A DNA stretch of 64,000 nucleotides from CAG-964 sp902789345 (GCA_052117325.1 JBQKJJ010000001.1); one strand, 5' to 3'; positions 40,963 through 50,528 are shown, counted from the stretch's first letter. Notes: generated by a model from the letters alone, not told the origin. Program-made: numbers and translations.

Positions 40963-43008
40963 ATGGCTTCTTTGTTTGAATACCCTATAGAGAAGTTAAA
41001 GGGAATAGGAGCAAAAAGAGGAGAGCTTTTCAGAAAGCTTGGTGTCTGCTCTATAGGTGACTTAATTTGCTATTATCCACGCACCTATGAGGATTGGAGC
41101 AAATATGTAAATATAGCTGACCTTAAAGCAGGAGAGGTTTGCTGTGTAAAGGCTGTGGTAACGGCACCGCCCTCCGACTCTCGCATTGCAGGAGGAAGAA
41201 TTATTACTAAGGTAAGGCTTGCCGATGACACAGGGGTAATAACCGCCACCTTTTTTAATAACAGATATATAAAGAATATGCTTATATACAACTGTGAGTA
41301 TGTTTTTATGGGGAAGGTACATTCCTCAATGAACAGGCTTGAGCTTGTTTCACCGGAATTTGCACAGTCCAATAGGGTTAGGGCAATACGCCCTATATAC
41401 AGCTGTACAGCAGGCTTAACTACAAGGCAAATAGAAGCCTCTGTTGCTATGGCACTGCAAATGCTGCCTGAAAGTATAGGGGAAAGTTTGCCACAAAGCA
41501 TAAGAGAGGAATATGAACTGGTAGGGTACAGCCGTGCTGTACGGGATGTGCACATTCCCCCTGACAGCGAGGCACTTTCGCAGGCACGAAAAAGACTTAC
41601 ATTTGAAGAAATGCTTGTAATGTCATTGGGCTTGTTTTCAATGAAAAACGGCAGAAAAAGCGAAACTGCCGTAGATATAAAGCAGGACTATACAAATGAG
41701 TATATTAAGCTTTTACCCTTTACACTTACTGACGGTCAGCTAAAGGCAATAAATGACTGTACTAATGATATAACAAGCAATAAATACCCTATGAGCAGGT
41801 TGGTGCAGGGTGATGTTGGCTGCGGTAAAACAGCTGTAGCGGCAGGAGTGGCGTTTACCGTAATAAAAAACGGATACCAAACAGCCTTTATGGCGCCAAC
41901 GGAAATATTGGCAGAACAGCATTATAATTCCTTTGTAAAGCTTTTTGCCGGTACAGGCGTAAATGTAGAGCTGCTTACAGGCGGAAATACAGCCGCACAG
42001 AAACGGCGAATAAAGGACGCAGTGGTTACAGGTGCCTGTGACTTAGTTGTGGGCACTCACGCACTTCTTTCCGACACAGTAGAATTTTACAAGCTGGGGC
42101 TTGTTATTACCGACGAACAGCACCGTTTTGGGGTAAACCAAAGAAATACCCTGGTGGAAAAAGGTGAGAACCCTCATTTATTGGTTATGTCGGCTACCCC
42201 TATTCCACGAACCTTGGCGCTGATTATTTACGGAGATTTGGACTTATCTATAATTGACACTATGCCGCCGGGCAGACAGCCTGTAGACACATTCTTGGTA
42301 AACAGCAGTAAAAGACAGCGAATGTATGGCTTTATAAAGAAGCACCTTGATAACGGCAGACAGTGTTACATTGTTTGCCCGGCTGTAGAAGAAAACGAGG
42401 TTATTAATGTAGCGGCGGCAGAAAAATATGCACAGGATATTCAGGAAAACGAGTTTAGGGACTACACCGTAGGCGTATTGCACGGTAAAATGAAGGCCGC
42501 ACTTAAAGAGGACATTATGCGGCGTTTTAAGTCCGGTGAAATACAGCTGTTGGTTTCTACCACTGTAATAGAGGTAGGAGTAGATGTTCCAAATGCAACG
42601 GTTATGGTTGTGGAAAACGCAGAAAGGTTTGGGCTTTCACAGCTGCATCAGCTTAGAGGCCGGGTAGGCAGAGGAAGTGAAAAATCCTACTGCATACTGC
42701 TTAGTGACAATACCAACCCCGAAACACTGCAAAGATTAAAGGCTATGTGCCAAACCAACAACGGCTTTGAAATAGCGGATATGGATTTAAAGCTGCGTGG
42801 CCCGGGCGACTTTTTCGGACTAAGGCAGCACGGTTTGCCCGAATTAAAAATTGCCGACTTAGGAAATATGGACTGGCTGAAAAAAGCAAGCTGTGCCTCA
42901 GAAACCATTTTAAAAGAAGACCCTTATTTGCAGCTGCCTGAGCACAGGCTTTTGCAAGGGGAGGTTAAAAGGCTGTTTGCTAAAGTAGGGCAGGGCGGCT
43001 TTAATTAG
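40963..43008 (+). CDS. recG: ATP-dependent DNA helicase RecG
   Basis: 681-residue helicase that regresses stalled forks and branch-migrates Holliday junctions. The N-terminal wedge/OB domain starts LKGIGAKRGELFRKLG; helicase motifs follow: Walker A GDVGCGKT, DEQH box (TDEQHRFGVNQR), SATPIPRTLA, and motif VI QLRGRVGRG near the C-terminus. Full-length. It is co-transcribed with tcdA. Confidence 0.95.
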   Translation: MASLFEYPIEKLKGIGAKRGELFRKLGVCSIGDLICYYPRTYEDWSKYVNIADLKAGEVCCVKAVVTAPPSDSRIAGGRIITKVRLADDTGVITATFFNNRYIKNMLIYNCEYVFMGKVHSSMNRLELVSPEFAQSNRVRAIRPIYSCTAGLTTRQIEASVAMALQMLPESIGESLPQSIREEYELVGYSRAVRDVHIPPDSEALSQARKRLTFEEMLVMSLGLFSMKNGRKSETAVDIKQDYTNEYIKLLPFTLTDGQLKAINDCTNDITSNKYPMSRLVQGDVGCGKTAVAAGVAFTVIKNGYQTAFMAPTEILAEQHYNSFVKLFAGTGVNVELLTGGNTAAQKRRIKDAVVTGACDLVVGTHALLSDTVEFYKLGLVITDEQHRFGVNQRNTLVEKGENPHLLVMSATPIPRTLALIIYGDLDLSIIDTMPPGRQPVDTFLVNSSKRQRMYGFIKKHLDNGRQCYIVCPAVEENEVINVAAAEKYAQDIQENEFRDYTVGVLHGKMKAALKEDIMRRFKSGEIQLLVSTTVIEVGVDVPNATVMVVENAERFGLSQLHQLRGRVGRGSEKSYCILLSDNTNPETLQRLKAMCQTNNGFEIADMDLKLRGPGDFFGLRQHGLPELKIADLGNMDWLKKASCASETILKEDPYLQLPEHRLLQGEVKRLFAKVGQGGFN

Positions 43009-43095
43009 AAAAGATTATGCCATATAAAATCTACTCTAAAATCTTATACAGTTTTTGTCAGTGTTTAGTATAAGTGTAGATTTTTAAATTATGGT

Positions 43096-43124
43096 TTGTA
43101 ATTTACTTAATAATGTTGTATTAT
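43096..43124 (+). promoter_or_regulatory. Promoter of the D,D-carboxypeptidase gene
   Basis: TTGTAA (43096-43101), 17-base spacer, TATTAT (43119-43124), about 70 bases before the chosen start. Confidence 0.5.
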
Positions 43125-43193
43125 ATAAGTTGTTGTGCGAGCAATATATTGAAGTCGTACATATGTAAAAAAACAAAGGGCGTGAATTATTTA

Positions 43194-44525
43194 ATGAAAA
43201 AAAGGCTTTCGGTTATTTCAGCGCTGATAATGTCAATAGTGATTATAGCGGTCTCTGTTGTTCCGGCAAGTGCTGTAAAAAATACAATTGATTTTGACAC
43301 TAAAACCGATATATTATATCTTGTAAATTTAGATACTGATACTGTGGTGTACAGCAAAAACTCAGATAAAAAATGTTACCCTGCTTCAACCACAAAAATT
43401 ATGACATACATAATTACAACGGAAAAGGTTGCAAACCTGGAGGATACAAAGGTTGAAATAAAAGAAGACTTACTTAATGAGCTTGCAGGAACAGGAAGTT
43501 CTCTTTCGGGACTTGACCAATATGTAGGCAAAAAGCTTTCTGTGTTCCAGCTGCTGCACTGTATGATGATAAGCTCGGGTAACGATGCGGCTTTGGTTTT
43601 GGCAGACTATGTAGGCAACGGCGATGTCAGCTCATTTGTAAAGCTTATGAATGACAAGGCAAAAGAGCTGGGCTGTAAAAATACAAATTTTGTAAATCCT
43701 CATGGTCTGCACGACGATAAGCAATATACTACAGCTGAAGATATGCTGAAGATTGCACGCTATGCAATGACAACGCCTTATTTTACAGATATTACAAATA
43801 CTGTTGAATATTACATAGAGGGGGATGACGAAAATCCTCTTGTAAATACAAATAAGATGATTAACCCTGACGAAGAGGGCTACTACTACCAGTATGCCAA
43901 GGGAATAAAAACAGGTACTACCGACGAAGCAGGACACTGCCTTGTGTCAACAGCACTAAAAGACGATGTTTCATATATGTGCATAGCATACAATGCTCCG
44001 TGCTATGATGCCAACGGTAACGAGCTTGAAACTAACTATGCTATACTTGAAAGCAAAAAGCTGTACGAGTGGGCATACGACAATGTATCAATGCGTACAG
44101 TGCTTGGTAACGAAGATAAGGTTTGCAGTATTAATGTAAACTGCGGCGAGGGTGCTGATAAGGTTGACCTGGTGCCGGAGTTTGAGTACTCAACAATGCT
44201 CTCTAAAAATGTTAAGGACAGTGACATTAAAATAGAAACAAAATGTCAGGATACCATTGACGCACCTGTAAAGGAGGGTACCGTACTTGGTACGGCTACT
44301 ATCTCTTACAACGGCGAAGAGCTTACAAAGATAAACCTGGTAGCCGCTGACACTGTGGAAAAAAGTCAGTTAAAGTATATAATGACAGTAGTAGGCAATA
44401 TTGTGGCTTCACCTCTGTTCTTGATAATAGTAGGAATAATTGCAGTGCTGTTTATAGCGTATGTTGTTCTTGTGGCAAGATCGTCAAGCAAGAAAAAAAG
44501 AAGAAGAGCTGATAAAGCTAAGTAA
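43194..44525 (+). CDS. D-alanyl-D-alanine carboxypeptidase (PBP5/DacA-like)
   Basis: 443-residue low-molecular-weight penicillin-binding protein that trims D-Ala from peptidoglycan stems outside the membrane. Signal peptide in the first 28 residues (cut near ASA). Active-site motifs: SxxK in PASTTKIM, SxN in SSGNDAAL and KTG in GIKTGTTDEAGH. The C-terminus has a true membrane helix (FLIIVGIIAVLFIAYVVLVA) and a Lys/Arg-rich tail rather than the amphipathic anchor of E. coli PBP5. ATG 43194 is chosen; the frame upstream lies across the promoter. Confidence 0.92.
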   Translation: MKKRLSVISALIMSIVIIAVSVVPASAVKNTIDFDTKTDILYLVNLDTDTVVYSKNSDKKCYPASTTKIMTYIITTEKVANLEDTKVEIKEDLLNELAGTGSSLSGLDQYVGKKLSVFQLLHCMMISSGNDAALVLADYVGNGDVSSFVKLMNDKAKELGCKNTNFVNPHGLHDDKQYTTAEDMLKIARYAMTTPYFTDITNTVEYYIEGDDENPLVNTNKMINPDEEGYYYQYAKGIKTGTTDEAGHCLVSTALKDDVSYMCIAYNAPCYDANGNELETNYAILESKKLYEWAYDNVSMRTVLGNEDKVCSINVNCGEGADKVDLVPEFEYSTMLSKNVKDSDIKIETKCQDTIDAPVKEGTVLGTATISYNGEELTKINLVAADTVEKSQLKYIMTVVGNIVASPLFLIIVGIIAVLFIAYVVLVARSSSKKKRRRADKAK

Positions 44526-44537
44526 ATAAAAACATAA

Positions 44538-44582
44538 AAATCAACCGCAAGCTGGAAACAGCCTGCGGTTGATTTGTTTTTT
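44538..44582. terminator. Terminator between carboxypeptidase and cobO
   Basis: 12-bp stem (44538-44549 with 44564-44575) with inner GCTG-GAAA-CAGC, then GTTTTTT. The minus-strand flank is also T-rich, so it may serve the converging cobO transcript. Confidence 0.88.
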
Positions 44583-44645
44583 AACTGTAATGGTTTGTGA
44601 TGTAAGCGGATTAAAGAAAAAATTATTTTATTTAAGTATCCGGCA

Positions 44646-45155
44646 TTAATACTCGATACCTTGTCTTGCCGCCATACCAACATCATAGGGATGTTTAATT
44701 TTTGACATATAAGTAACATAATCTGCATAAACAAGCACACTTTTGTCAAGATTATGTCCTGTAAGCACAAGCTCTGTGTTGTGGGGGCATTTGTTGATTA
44801 GGTCTATAATATCACTTGTTGTAATAAAACCTACATCTACGGCAGAGAAAATTTCGTCGGCAATAATCATATCGTAATTGCTTATGTTCTCTGCAAGGTA
44901 GTTATACAGTTCAATCATTTTTACCTTATACTCGGCGTGCTCCTCGGCAGTCATATCAAATACAAATTTAACGCTTTTTGGCAATTCCGGCATATTTACA
45001 CTTGGAATACACTCAAGTATTCTTCGTTCGCCGCTGTTGTCACTCTTTAAAAACTGTGTAAATAAGACTGTTTGTCCGTTTCCGCAGCAGCGTATAGCTA
45101 AACCTATGGCCGCTGTGGTTTTGCCTTTTCCGTCACCGTAATACACATGTACCAT
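44646..45155 (-). CDS. cobO: Cob(I)alamin adenosyltransferase (CobO/BtuR type)
   Basis: 169-residue ATP:corrinoid adenosyltransferase that makes adenosylcobalamin. The P-loop GDGKGKTTAAIG is at the N-terminus, with DMIIADEIFSAVDVG and the family C-terminus ARQGIEY. AAAGGAAG precedes ATG 45155. No cobalamin riboswitch was recognised in the short upstream region. It stands alone. Confidence 0.92.
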   Translation of the reverse strand: MVHVYYGDGKGKTTAAIGLAIRCCGNGQTVLFTQFLKSDNSGERRILECIPSVNMPELPKSVKFVFDMTAEEHAEYKVKMIELYNYLAENISNYDMIIADEIFSAVDVGFITTSDIIDLINKCPHNTELVLTGHNLDKSVLVYADYVTYMSKIKHPYDVGMAARQGIEY

Positions 45156-45293
45156 ATTATCACTTCCTTTAACTGATTATAGCATAGTCAATATATTAAT
45201 TCAAATAAATTAGATTATAAAACAGTTGAAAAACTCTTTGTTTCATATTATAATAACCCTAAGAACATTTTGTTAAGAGAAATGGGTGAAATT

Positions 45294-45398
45294 ATGAATT
45301 ATAACAAAAAACGCAGCTTAATTGTAAGAATAGTTGCTATTGTGTGTGCAGTGCTTATTGTTGGTTCGGTAGTTCTTTCAGCTGTTATGTACAACTGA
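45294..45398 (+). CDS. 34-residue single-helix membrane microprotein
   Basis: Begins MNYNKKRSLIVRIV, then one hydrophobic helix (AIVCAVLIVGSVVLSAVMY) and stops right after. The basic start implies an N-in orientation. GGTGA lies a few bases before ATG 45294. Function unknown; similar tiny KKR-plus-helix proteins occur in Clostridia. Moderate support only. Confidence 0.5.
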   Translation: MNYNKKRSLIVRIVAIVCAVLIVGSVVLSAVMYN

Positions 45399-45517
45399 TA
45401 ATTGACACACATAATAAACTTTATACAGCAAGTTTAATAGGATAGATTTGTTGTTATATTCAACAAAAAATCTCACAGTAAATGCTAAAAGTTCTAAAAT
45501 ATATAATAAAGAATTTG

Positions 45518-45546
45518 TTGCAATTAAGTAGGTGCTATGCTATAAT
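45518..45546 (+). promoter_or_regulatory. Main promoter of the S10 ribosomal operon
   Basis: TTGCAA (45518-45523), 17-base spacer, extended -10 TGC-TATAAT (TATAAT 45541-45546). It is the best-matching promoter in the window, as expected for ribosomal genes. Confidence 0.78.
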
Positions 45547-45552
45547 AGTACC

Positions 45553-45857
45553 TGCGTGACTGCGACAGATATGCGATGAAGCGGGAGGTTGCGGCTGATA
45601 ATCAGTCGGTTTTTCCGTGGAGTATGTCCGATTTTAAACCGGGCGACAGATGATATGTTTATTACAGACGGCTATATTTTAGCGCACTTAGGGTTGCTGT
45701 GTGCAAATTTGTAGTGTCTGGACGCTTTTCGGCTATTTCCCGGGTTGACTTATGTCTATCCGGTTTTTAAATAGGAAGGAATGAAACACCCGGCAAGGTT
45801 GTTAATTTCTTGAAAAGGGTTGCCCGCCAACTAACAATACTTAAGGAGGCGATGATT
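45553..45857 (+). ncRNA. S10-operon mRNA leader with hairpins
   Basis: About 305 bases of untranslated leader. A short stem (45592-45606 region) is followed by GGTTTTTCC, and a second weak stem near 45737-45762 is followed by GGTTTTTAAA. Such leaders often mediate feedback by a ribosomal protein (L4 in gamma-proteobacteria); the ligand here is unknown. Confidence 0.5.
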
Positions 45858-46169
45858 GTGGCAGTCAAGGAAAAAATCAGAATCAGACTAAAGGGTTATG
45901 ACCATCAGTTGGTAGACCAGTCAGCAGAAAGAATAGTAGCTACTGCTAAGAAGACAGGTGCCAGAGTATCAGGTCCTGTACCGCTACCAACAGAGAAGCA
46001 GGTTGTAACAATTCTAAGAGCTGTTCATAAGTACAAGGACAGCCGTGAGCAGTTTGAGATTAGAACTCATAAGAGACTAATCGACATCCTAAGACCATCT
46101 AACAAGACGGTTGAGGCTTTAATGAGTTTAGAACTCCCTGCCGGTGTTGAAATCGAGATTAAGCTTTAA
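45858..46169 (+). CDS. rpsJ: Ribosomal protein S10
   Basis: 103 residues, standard length for uS10; a 30S head protein, also NusE in antitermination. Starts VAVKEKIRIRLKGYDHQL and contains RTHKRLIDILRPS. The start is GTG 45858 with AAGGAGG eight bases before; the in-frame ATG 45852 is only two bases from that site. First gene of the cluster. Confidence 0.96.
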   Translation: MAVKEKIRIRLKGYDHQLVDQSAERIVATAKKTGARVSGPVPLPTEKQVVTILRAVHKYKDSREQFEIRTHKRLIDILRPSNKTVEALMSLELPAGVEIEIKL

Positions 46170-46246
46170 TCTTAATTCAACCAACCTGGTCAGTTGGGGT
46201 CAAGTTGGCAAAAGCCAACCAATAACCTTATAGGAGGCATTATATA

Positions 46247-46879
46247 ATGCAAAAAGCACTAATTGGTAAGAAAATCGGTATGACACAGATTTTCGACGAA
46301 AAGGGCAACGTTGTCCCTGTAACAGTTGTAGAAGCAGGCCCATGTGTTGTTTCTCAGAAGAAGACTGTTGAAAACGACGGTTATGCATCAGTTCAGATCG
46401 GCTATGGCGATTTGAAGGCTCACAAGGTAAACAAGCCTATGAAGGGTCACTTTGACAAGGCTAATGTAGCTCCAAAGAGAACACTTCGTGAGTTCCGCTT
46501 TGACGATGTAGAGGCTTACAATGTAGGCGACATTCTAAAGGCAGATGTATTTGCAAGCGGTGACAAGGTAGACGTTACCGGTACAAGCAAAGGTAAAGGT
46601 TATGCCGGCGTTATTAAGCGTTGGAATTTCCAAAGACTAAAGGAATCACACGGTTCTGGTCCGGTTGCCAGACACGGCGGTTCTATGGGTGCTTGCTCAA
46701 GTCCTTCAAGAGTTTGGAAGGGTAAGAAAATGGCAGGTCACCTAGGTGCAGAAAGAGTTACAGTACAGAACCTAGCAGTAGTAAAGGTTGACGCAGAAAA
46801 CAACCTTATCGCTATTAAGGGCGCTGTTCCAGGTCCTAACGGTGGAATCGTAGTAATTCGTGACACCGTAAAGGCGTAA
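46247..46879 (+). CDS. rplC: Ribosomal protein L3
   Basis: 210-residue uL3, an early 50S assembly protein reaching the peptidyl transferase centre. The characteristic loop reads RLKESHGSGPVARHGGSMG. AGGAGG precedes ATG 46247. Confidence 0.96.
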   Translation: MQKALIGKKIGMTQIFDEKGNVVPVTVVEAGPCVVSQKKTVENDGYASVQIGYGDLKAHKVNKPMKGHFDKANVAPKRTLREFRFDDVEAYNVGDILKADVFASGDKVDVTGTSKGKGYAGVIKRWNFQRLKESHGSGPVARHGGSMGACSSPSRVWKGKKMAGHLGAERVTVQNLAVVKVDAENNLIAIKGAVPGPNGGIVVIRDTVKA

Positions 46880-46895
46880 GAAAGGAGGAGTTTAA

Positions 46896-47519
46896 ATGCC
46901 TAATATAGCAGTACTAGATATGGCCGGTAAGGAAGTATCAACTATAGAGCTTTCAGAGGCTGTATTCGGAATTGAGCCTAACGCAGCAGTAATGCATCAT
47001 ATGGTAGTTAACTACCTTGCTAATCAGCGTCAGGGCACACAGTCAGCTTTAACAAGATCTGAGGTTTCCGGCGGCGGCAGAAAGCCTTGGAGACAAAAGG
47101 GTACAGGCCATGCAAGACAGGGCTCAACAAGAGCTCCACAGTGGACACACGGTGGTATTGTATTCGCTCCAAAGCCGAGAGACTACAGCTATACAGTAAA
47201 TAAAAAGGTTAGAAGATTAGCTATGAAGTCAGCTTTCTCAGCTAAGGCTGCAAGCGACGAGATTATCGTTATTGACAGCATTGCTTCAGAGAACTTCAGC
47301 ACTAAGACAATTGCAGCTATGCTAAAGGCAGTAGGCAGCGAGAAGAAGGCGCTAATCGTTCTTCCAACAGTTGATAAGAAGGTTATCAACTCTGCAAGAA
47401 ACATTCCTGGCGTTAAGACAGCACAGGTAAACGAGCTAAATGTTTACGATATGCTGAATGCTGACAAGCTTATTATCGCTAAGGAAGCAGTAGAGAAAAT
47501 TCAGGAGGTGTACGCATAA
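46896..47519 (+). CDS. rplD: Ribosomal protein L4
   Basis: 207-residue uL4 with its exit-tunnel loop GGGRKPWRQKGTGHARQG. In E. coli L4 represses the S10 operon through the leader, so it is the first candidate ligand for the leader here. Its stop overlaps the rplW start by one base. Confidence 0.96.
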   Translation: MPNIAVLDMAGKEVSTIELSEAVFGIEPNAAVMHHMVVNYLANQRQGTQSALTRSEVSGGGRKPWRQKGTGHARQGSTRAPQWTHGGIVFAPKPRDYSYTVNKKVRRLAMKSAFSAKAASDEIIVIDSIASENFSTKTIAAMLKAVGSEKKALIVLPTVDKKVINSARNIPGVKTAQVNELNVYDMLNADKLIIAKEAVEKIQEVYA

Positions 47520-47809
47520 TGCTAGCACAGGACATTATTATCAAACCTATCGTTACAGAAAAGAGCATGATGGGTATTGCAGATAAGAAGTACACTTTTG
47601 AGGTAGCTAAGGCTGCAAATAAAATTGAAATTGCTAAGGCAGTTGAAGAGCTGTTTAAGGTTAAGGTTTCAAAGGTTAATACAGTTAATATGCGTGGCAA
47701 GTTCCGCCGTCAGGGCAGATACGAGGGCTACACAAGAAGCTGGAAAAAGGCTTATGTAACACTTACAGAAGACAGCAAAGCAATCGAATTTTTTGAAGGC
47801 ATGATGTAA
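47519..47809 (+). CDS. rplW: Ribosomal protein L23
   Basis: 96-residue uL23 located at the tunnel exit, docking site for trigger factor and SRP. Begins DIIIKPIVTEKSM after the first residues. One-base overlap with rplD. Small hairpins (47810-47836 and near 47845) fill the 83-base gap to rplB. Confidence 0.95.
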   Translation: MLAQDIIIKPIVTEKSMMGIADKKYTFEVAKAANKIEIAKAVEELFKVKVSKVNTVNMRGKFRRQGRYEGYTRSWKKAYVTLTEDSKAIEFFEGMM

Positions 47810-47892
47810 GCCTGTTAAAAATTTAAATAAACAGGCAGAATGTATGGGAATGCCATTTTCCCGCAAAGCCATCATGAGGAGAGTGAAAGACA

Positions 47893-48726
47893 ATGGCTAT
47901 TAAAGTATATAAACCTACCACAAATGCCAGAAGAAATATGTCAGTTACTGACTATTCCGGCCTTTCAAAGGTTGCACCTGAGAAGAGCTTGCTGGCTCCT
48001 CTAAATAAGAAGTCAGGTCGTAACAGCTATGGTAGAATTACTGTTCGTCACAGAGGCGGCGGTAACAGAAGAAAGTATCGTATTATCGATTTTAAGAGAC
48101 AGAAGTTTGATGTACCTGGTACAGTAAAGACTCTGGAGTATGACCCAAACCGTTCAGCTTTCATCGCTCTTGTAGAGTATGAAGACGGCGAAAAGAACTA
48201 CATCGTAGCTCCTAACGGACTAAAGGTTGGCGACACAGTTGTTACAAGTGAGTCTGCTGATATTAAGCCGGGTAACGCACTTCCGCTTAACAATATTCCA
48301 ACAGGTACATTCGTTCACAATGTAGAGCTTTATCCGGGCAGAGGTGCTCAGCTTGCAAGATCAGCAGGTAACCAGGCACAGCTAATGGCTAAAGAGAACG
48401 GAATGGCACTTCTAAGACTGCCGTCAGGCGAGTTGAGAAATGTTCCTATAAACTGTATGGCAACTATCGGTCAGGTAAGTAACATTGACCACGAAAATGT
48501 TAAAATCGGTAAGGCCGGTCGTAAGCGTAATATGGGTTGGAGACCAACAGTAAGAGGTTCAGTTATGAACCCTAACGATCACCCACACGGTGGTGGTGAA
48601 GGTAAGAGCCCAGTCGGTCGTCCGGGTCCTGTTACTCCTTGGGGTAAACCTGCACTTGGTTACAAGACCAGAAAGAAGAAGAATCGTTCTGACAAGATGA
48701 TCGTAAGACGCAGAAACGGTAAGTAA
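47893..48726 (+). CDS. rplB: Ribosomal protein L2
   Basis: 277-residue uL2, needed for subunit joining and peptidyl transfer. The conserved His region MNPNDHPHGGGEGKSPVGR is intact. GAGGAGAG precedes ATG 47893. Confidence 0.97.
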   Translation: MAIKVYKPTTNARRNMSVTDYSGLSKVAPEKSLLAPLNKKSGRNSYGRITVRHRGGGNRRKYRIIDFKRQKFDVPGTVKTLEYDPNRSAFIALVEYEDGEKNYIVAPNGLKVGDTVVTSESADIKPGNALPLNNIPTGTFVHNVELYPGRGAQLARSAGNQAQLMAKENGMALLRLPSGELRNVPINCMATIGQVSNIDHENVKIGKAGRKRNMGWRPTVRGSVMNPNDHPHGGGEGKSPVGRPGPVTPWGKPALGYKTRKKKNRSDKMIVRRRNGK

Positions 48727-48752
48727 TAGGCATACAGAAAGGAGCTTTATCA

Positions 48753-49028
48753 ATGGGAAGAAGCATTAAGAAGGGCCCTTATGTACAGCCTGTACTACTA
48801 AAAAGGGTTCAAGAAATGAACGAAGCCGGTGAAAAGAAGATCCTAAAAACTTGGAGCAGATCTTCAACAATTTTCCCTGCTTTTGTAGGTCACACATTTG
48901 CTGTTCATGACGGACGCAAGCATGTACCGGTATATGTTACTGAAGATATGGTTGGTCACAAGCTGGGTGAGTTTGCACCAACAAGAACATACAGAGGTCA
49001 CGCCGGTTCTAAGACAACTAAGAAATAA
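48753..49028 (+). CDS. rpsS: Ribosomal protein S19
   Basis: 91-residue uS19 of the 30S head. Begins GRSIKKGPYV after Met and carries the FPAFVGHTFAVHDGRKHVPV block. Confidence 0.96.
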   Translation: MGRSIKKGPYVQPVLLKRVQEMNEAGEKKILKTWSRSSTIFPAFVGHTFAVHDGRKHVPVYVTEDMVGHKLGEFAPTRTYRGHAGSKTTKK

Positions 49029-49048
49029 GGCGGAAGGAGATAATAAAA

Positions 49049-49387
49049 ATGGCAGAATCTAGGGCTTATCTAAAATATGTCCGTATTTCACCAAGAAAGG
49101 TTCAGATTGTTCTTGATCTTATTAGAAACAAGCCAGCTGACCTGGCTATGGCTATTCTGAAGCACACTCCTAAGGCCGCTTGCGAGCCGCTGGAAAAGCT
49201 GCTGAAGTCAGCTATGGCAAACGCTGAGACAAATCATAATATGGATATTACAAAACTATATGTAGCAGAATGCTCAGTAAGTCAGGGTCCGACCCTAAAA
49301 CGTATTCGTCCAAGAGCACAGGGTCGTGCATACAGAATCAATAAAAAGACTTCTCACATTACCCTTGTGCTTAAAGAAGCTGAATAA
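49049..49387 (+). CDS. rplV: Ribosomal protein L22
   Basis: 112-residue uL22 lining the exit tunnel, a macrolide-resistance site in other bacteria. ISPRKVQIVLDLIRNK and the C-terminal hairpin GRAYRINKKTSHI are present. Confidence 0.96.
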   Translation: MAESRAYLKYVRISPRKVQIVLDLIRNKPADLAMAILKHTPKAACEPLEKLLKSAMANAETNHNMDITKLYVAECSVSQGPTLKRIRPRAQGRAYRINKKTSHITLVLKEAE

Positions 49388-49404
49388 CGACAGGAGGTAT
49401 AGTA

Positions 49405-50106
49405 ATGGGCCAGAAAGTTAATCCACACGGTATGCGTGTAGGCGTTATTAAAGATTGGGATTCACGCTGGTTTGCAGGCAAGAGCAACTTTGGTGATCAG
49501 CTTGTAGAAGATTATAATCTTCGTAAAACACTAAAGAAGCAGCTTTATGCAGCAGGTGTTCCTAAGATTGAAATTGAGCGTGACGCATCTAAGGTAAGAA
49601 TTCACATTCATTGCGCTAAGCCGGGCTTAGTTATTGGTAAGCAGGGCAGCGAGATAGAGAAAATTCGCAAGCAGTGCGAAGCTATGCTGGGTAAACCGGT
49701 AAGCATAAATGTTGTAGAGGTAAAATCACCTGATCTTAATGCACAGTTGGTTGCTGAAAACATTGCAGCTCAGCTGGAAAACAGAATTTCATTCCGTCGT
49801 GCTATGAAGCAGTCAATCGGCAGAGCAATGAAGTTCGGTGCTAAGGGTATCAAGATTATGTGTTCAGGTCGTTTGGGCGGCGCAGAAATTGCTCGTTCTG
49901 AGACATACCATGAGGGTACAATTCCTCTACAGACACTAAGAGCTGACATCGACTACGGTTTTGCAGAGGCTGCAACAACATACGGTCGTATAGGCGTAAA
50001 AGTTTGGCTTTACAGAGGCGAAGTTCTTAACGTAAATACAGAAAAAGAGAACAACAATAACAATCGCCGCAGCAGAAGGCCACGTAGGGAAGGAGGCAGT
50101 AAATAA
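49405..50106 (+). CDS. rpsC: Ribosomal protein S3
   Basis: 233-residue uS3 with a KH RNA-binding loop (VIGKQGSEIEKIRK). The C-terminus is an Asn/Arg-rich tail (NNNNRRSRRPRREGG). One-base overlap with rplP. Confidence 0.96.
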   Translation: MGQKVNPHGMRVGVIKDWDSRWFAGKSNFGDQLVEDYNLRKTLKKQLYAAGVPKIEIERDASKVRIHIHCAKPGLVIGKQGSEIEKIRKQCEAMLGKPVSINVVEVKSPDLNAQLVAENIAAQLENRISFRRAMKQSIGRAMKFGAKGIKIMCSGRLGGAEIARSETYHEGTIPLQTLRADIDYGFAEAATTYGRIGVKVWLYRGEVLNVNTEKENNNNNRRSRRPRREGGSK

Positions 50107-50528
50107 TGCTGTTACCAAAGCGTGTTAAATACAGAAGAGTTCACAGAGGTCGTATGACCGGTAAGGCTTACCGTGGCAACAAGGTTTCTTACGGTGATTT
50201 TGGTCTACAGGCATTAGAGCCATCTTGGATCACATCTAACCAGATTGAGGCTGCCCGTGTAGCTATGACAAGATATTGTAAGAGATTTGGTAAGGTTTGG
50301 ATTAAGATTTTCCCGGACAAGCCGGTAACAGAGAAGCCTGCTGAAACTCGAATGGGTTCCGGTAAAGGTTCACCTGAGTACTGGGTAGCTGTTGTTAAGC
50401 CAGGCAGAGTTATGTTTGAGCTAGGCGGCGTATCTGAGGAAACAGCAAGAGAGGCTATGCGTCTTGCTGCAAATAAACTTCCAATTAAGTGTAAATTTGT
50501 TAAGAAAGAAACGGAGGGTGAGCAATAA
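50106..50528 (+). CDS. rplP: Ribosomal protein L16
   Basis: 140-residue uL16 near the A-site tRNA. GSGKGSPEYWVAVVKPGRVMFE is the family signature. It overlaps rpsC and rpmC by one base each. Confidence 0.96.
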   Translation: MLLPKRVKYRRVHRGRMTGKAYRGNKVSYGDFGLQALEPSWITSNQIEAARVAMTRYCKRFGKVWIKIFPDKPVTEKPAETRMGSGKGSPEYWVAVVKPGRVMFELGGVSEETAREAMRLAANKLPIKCKFVKKETEGEQ

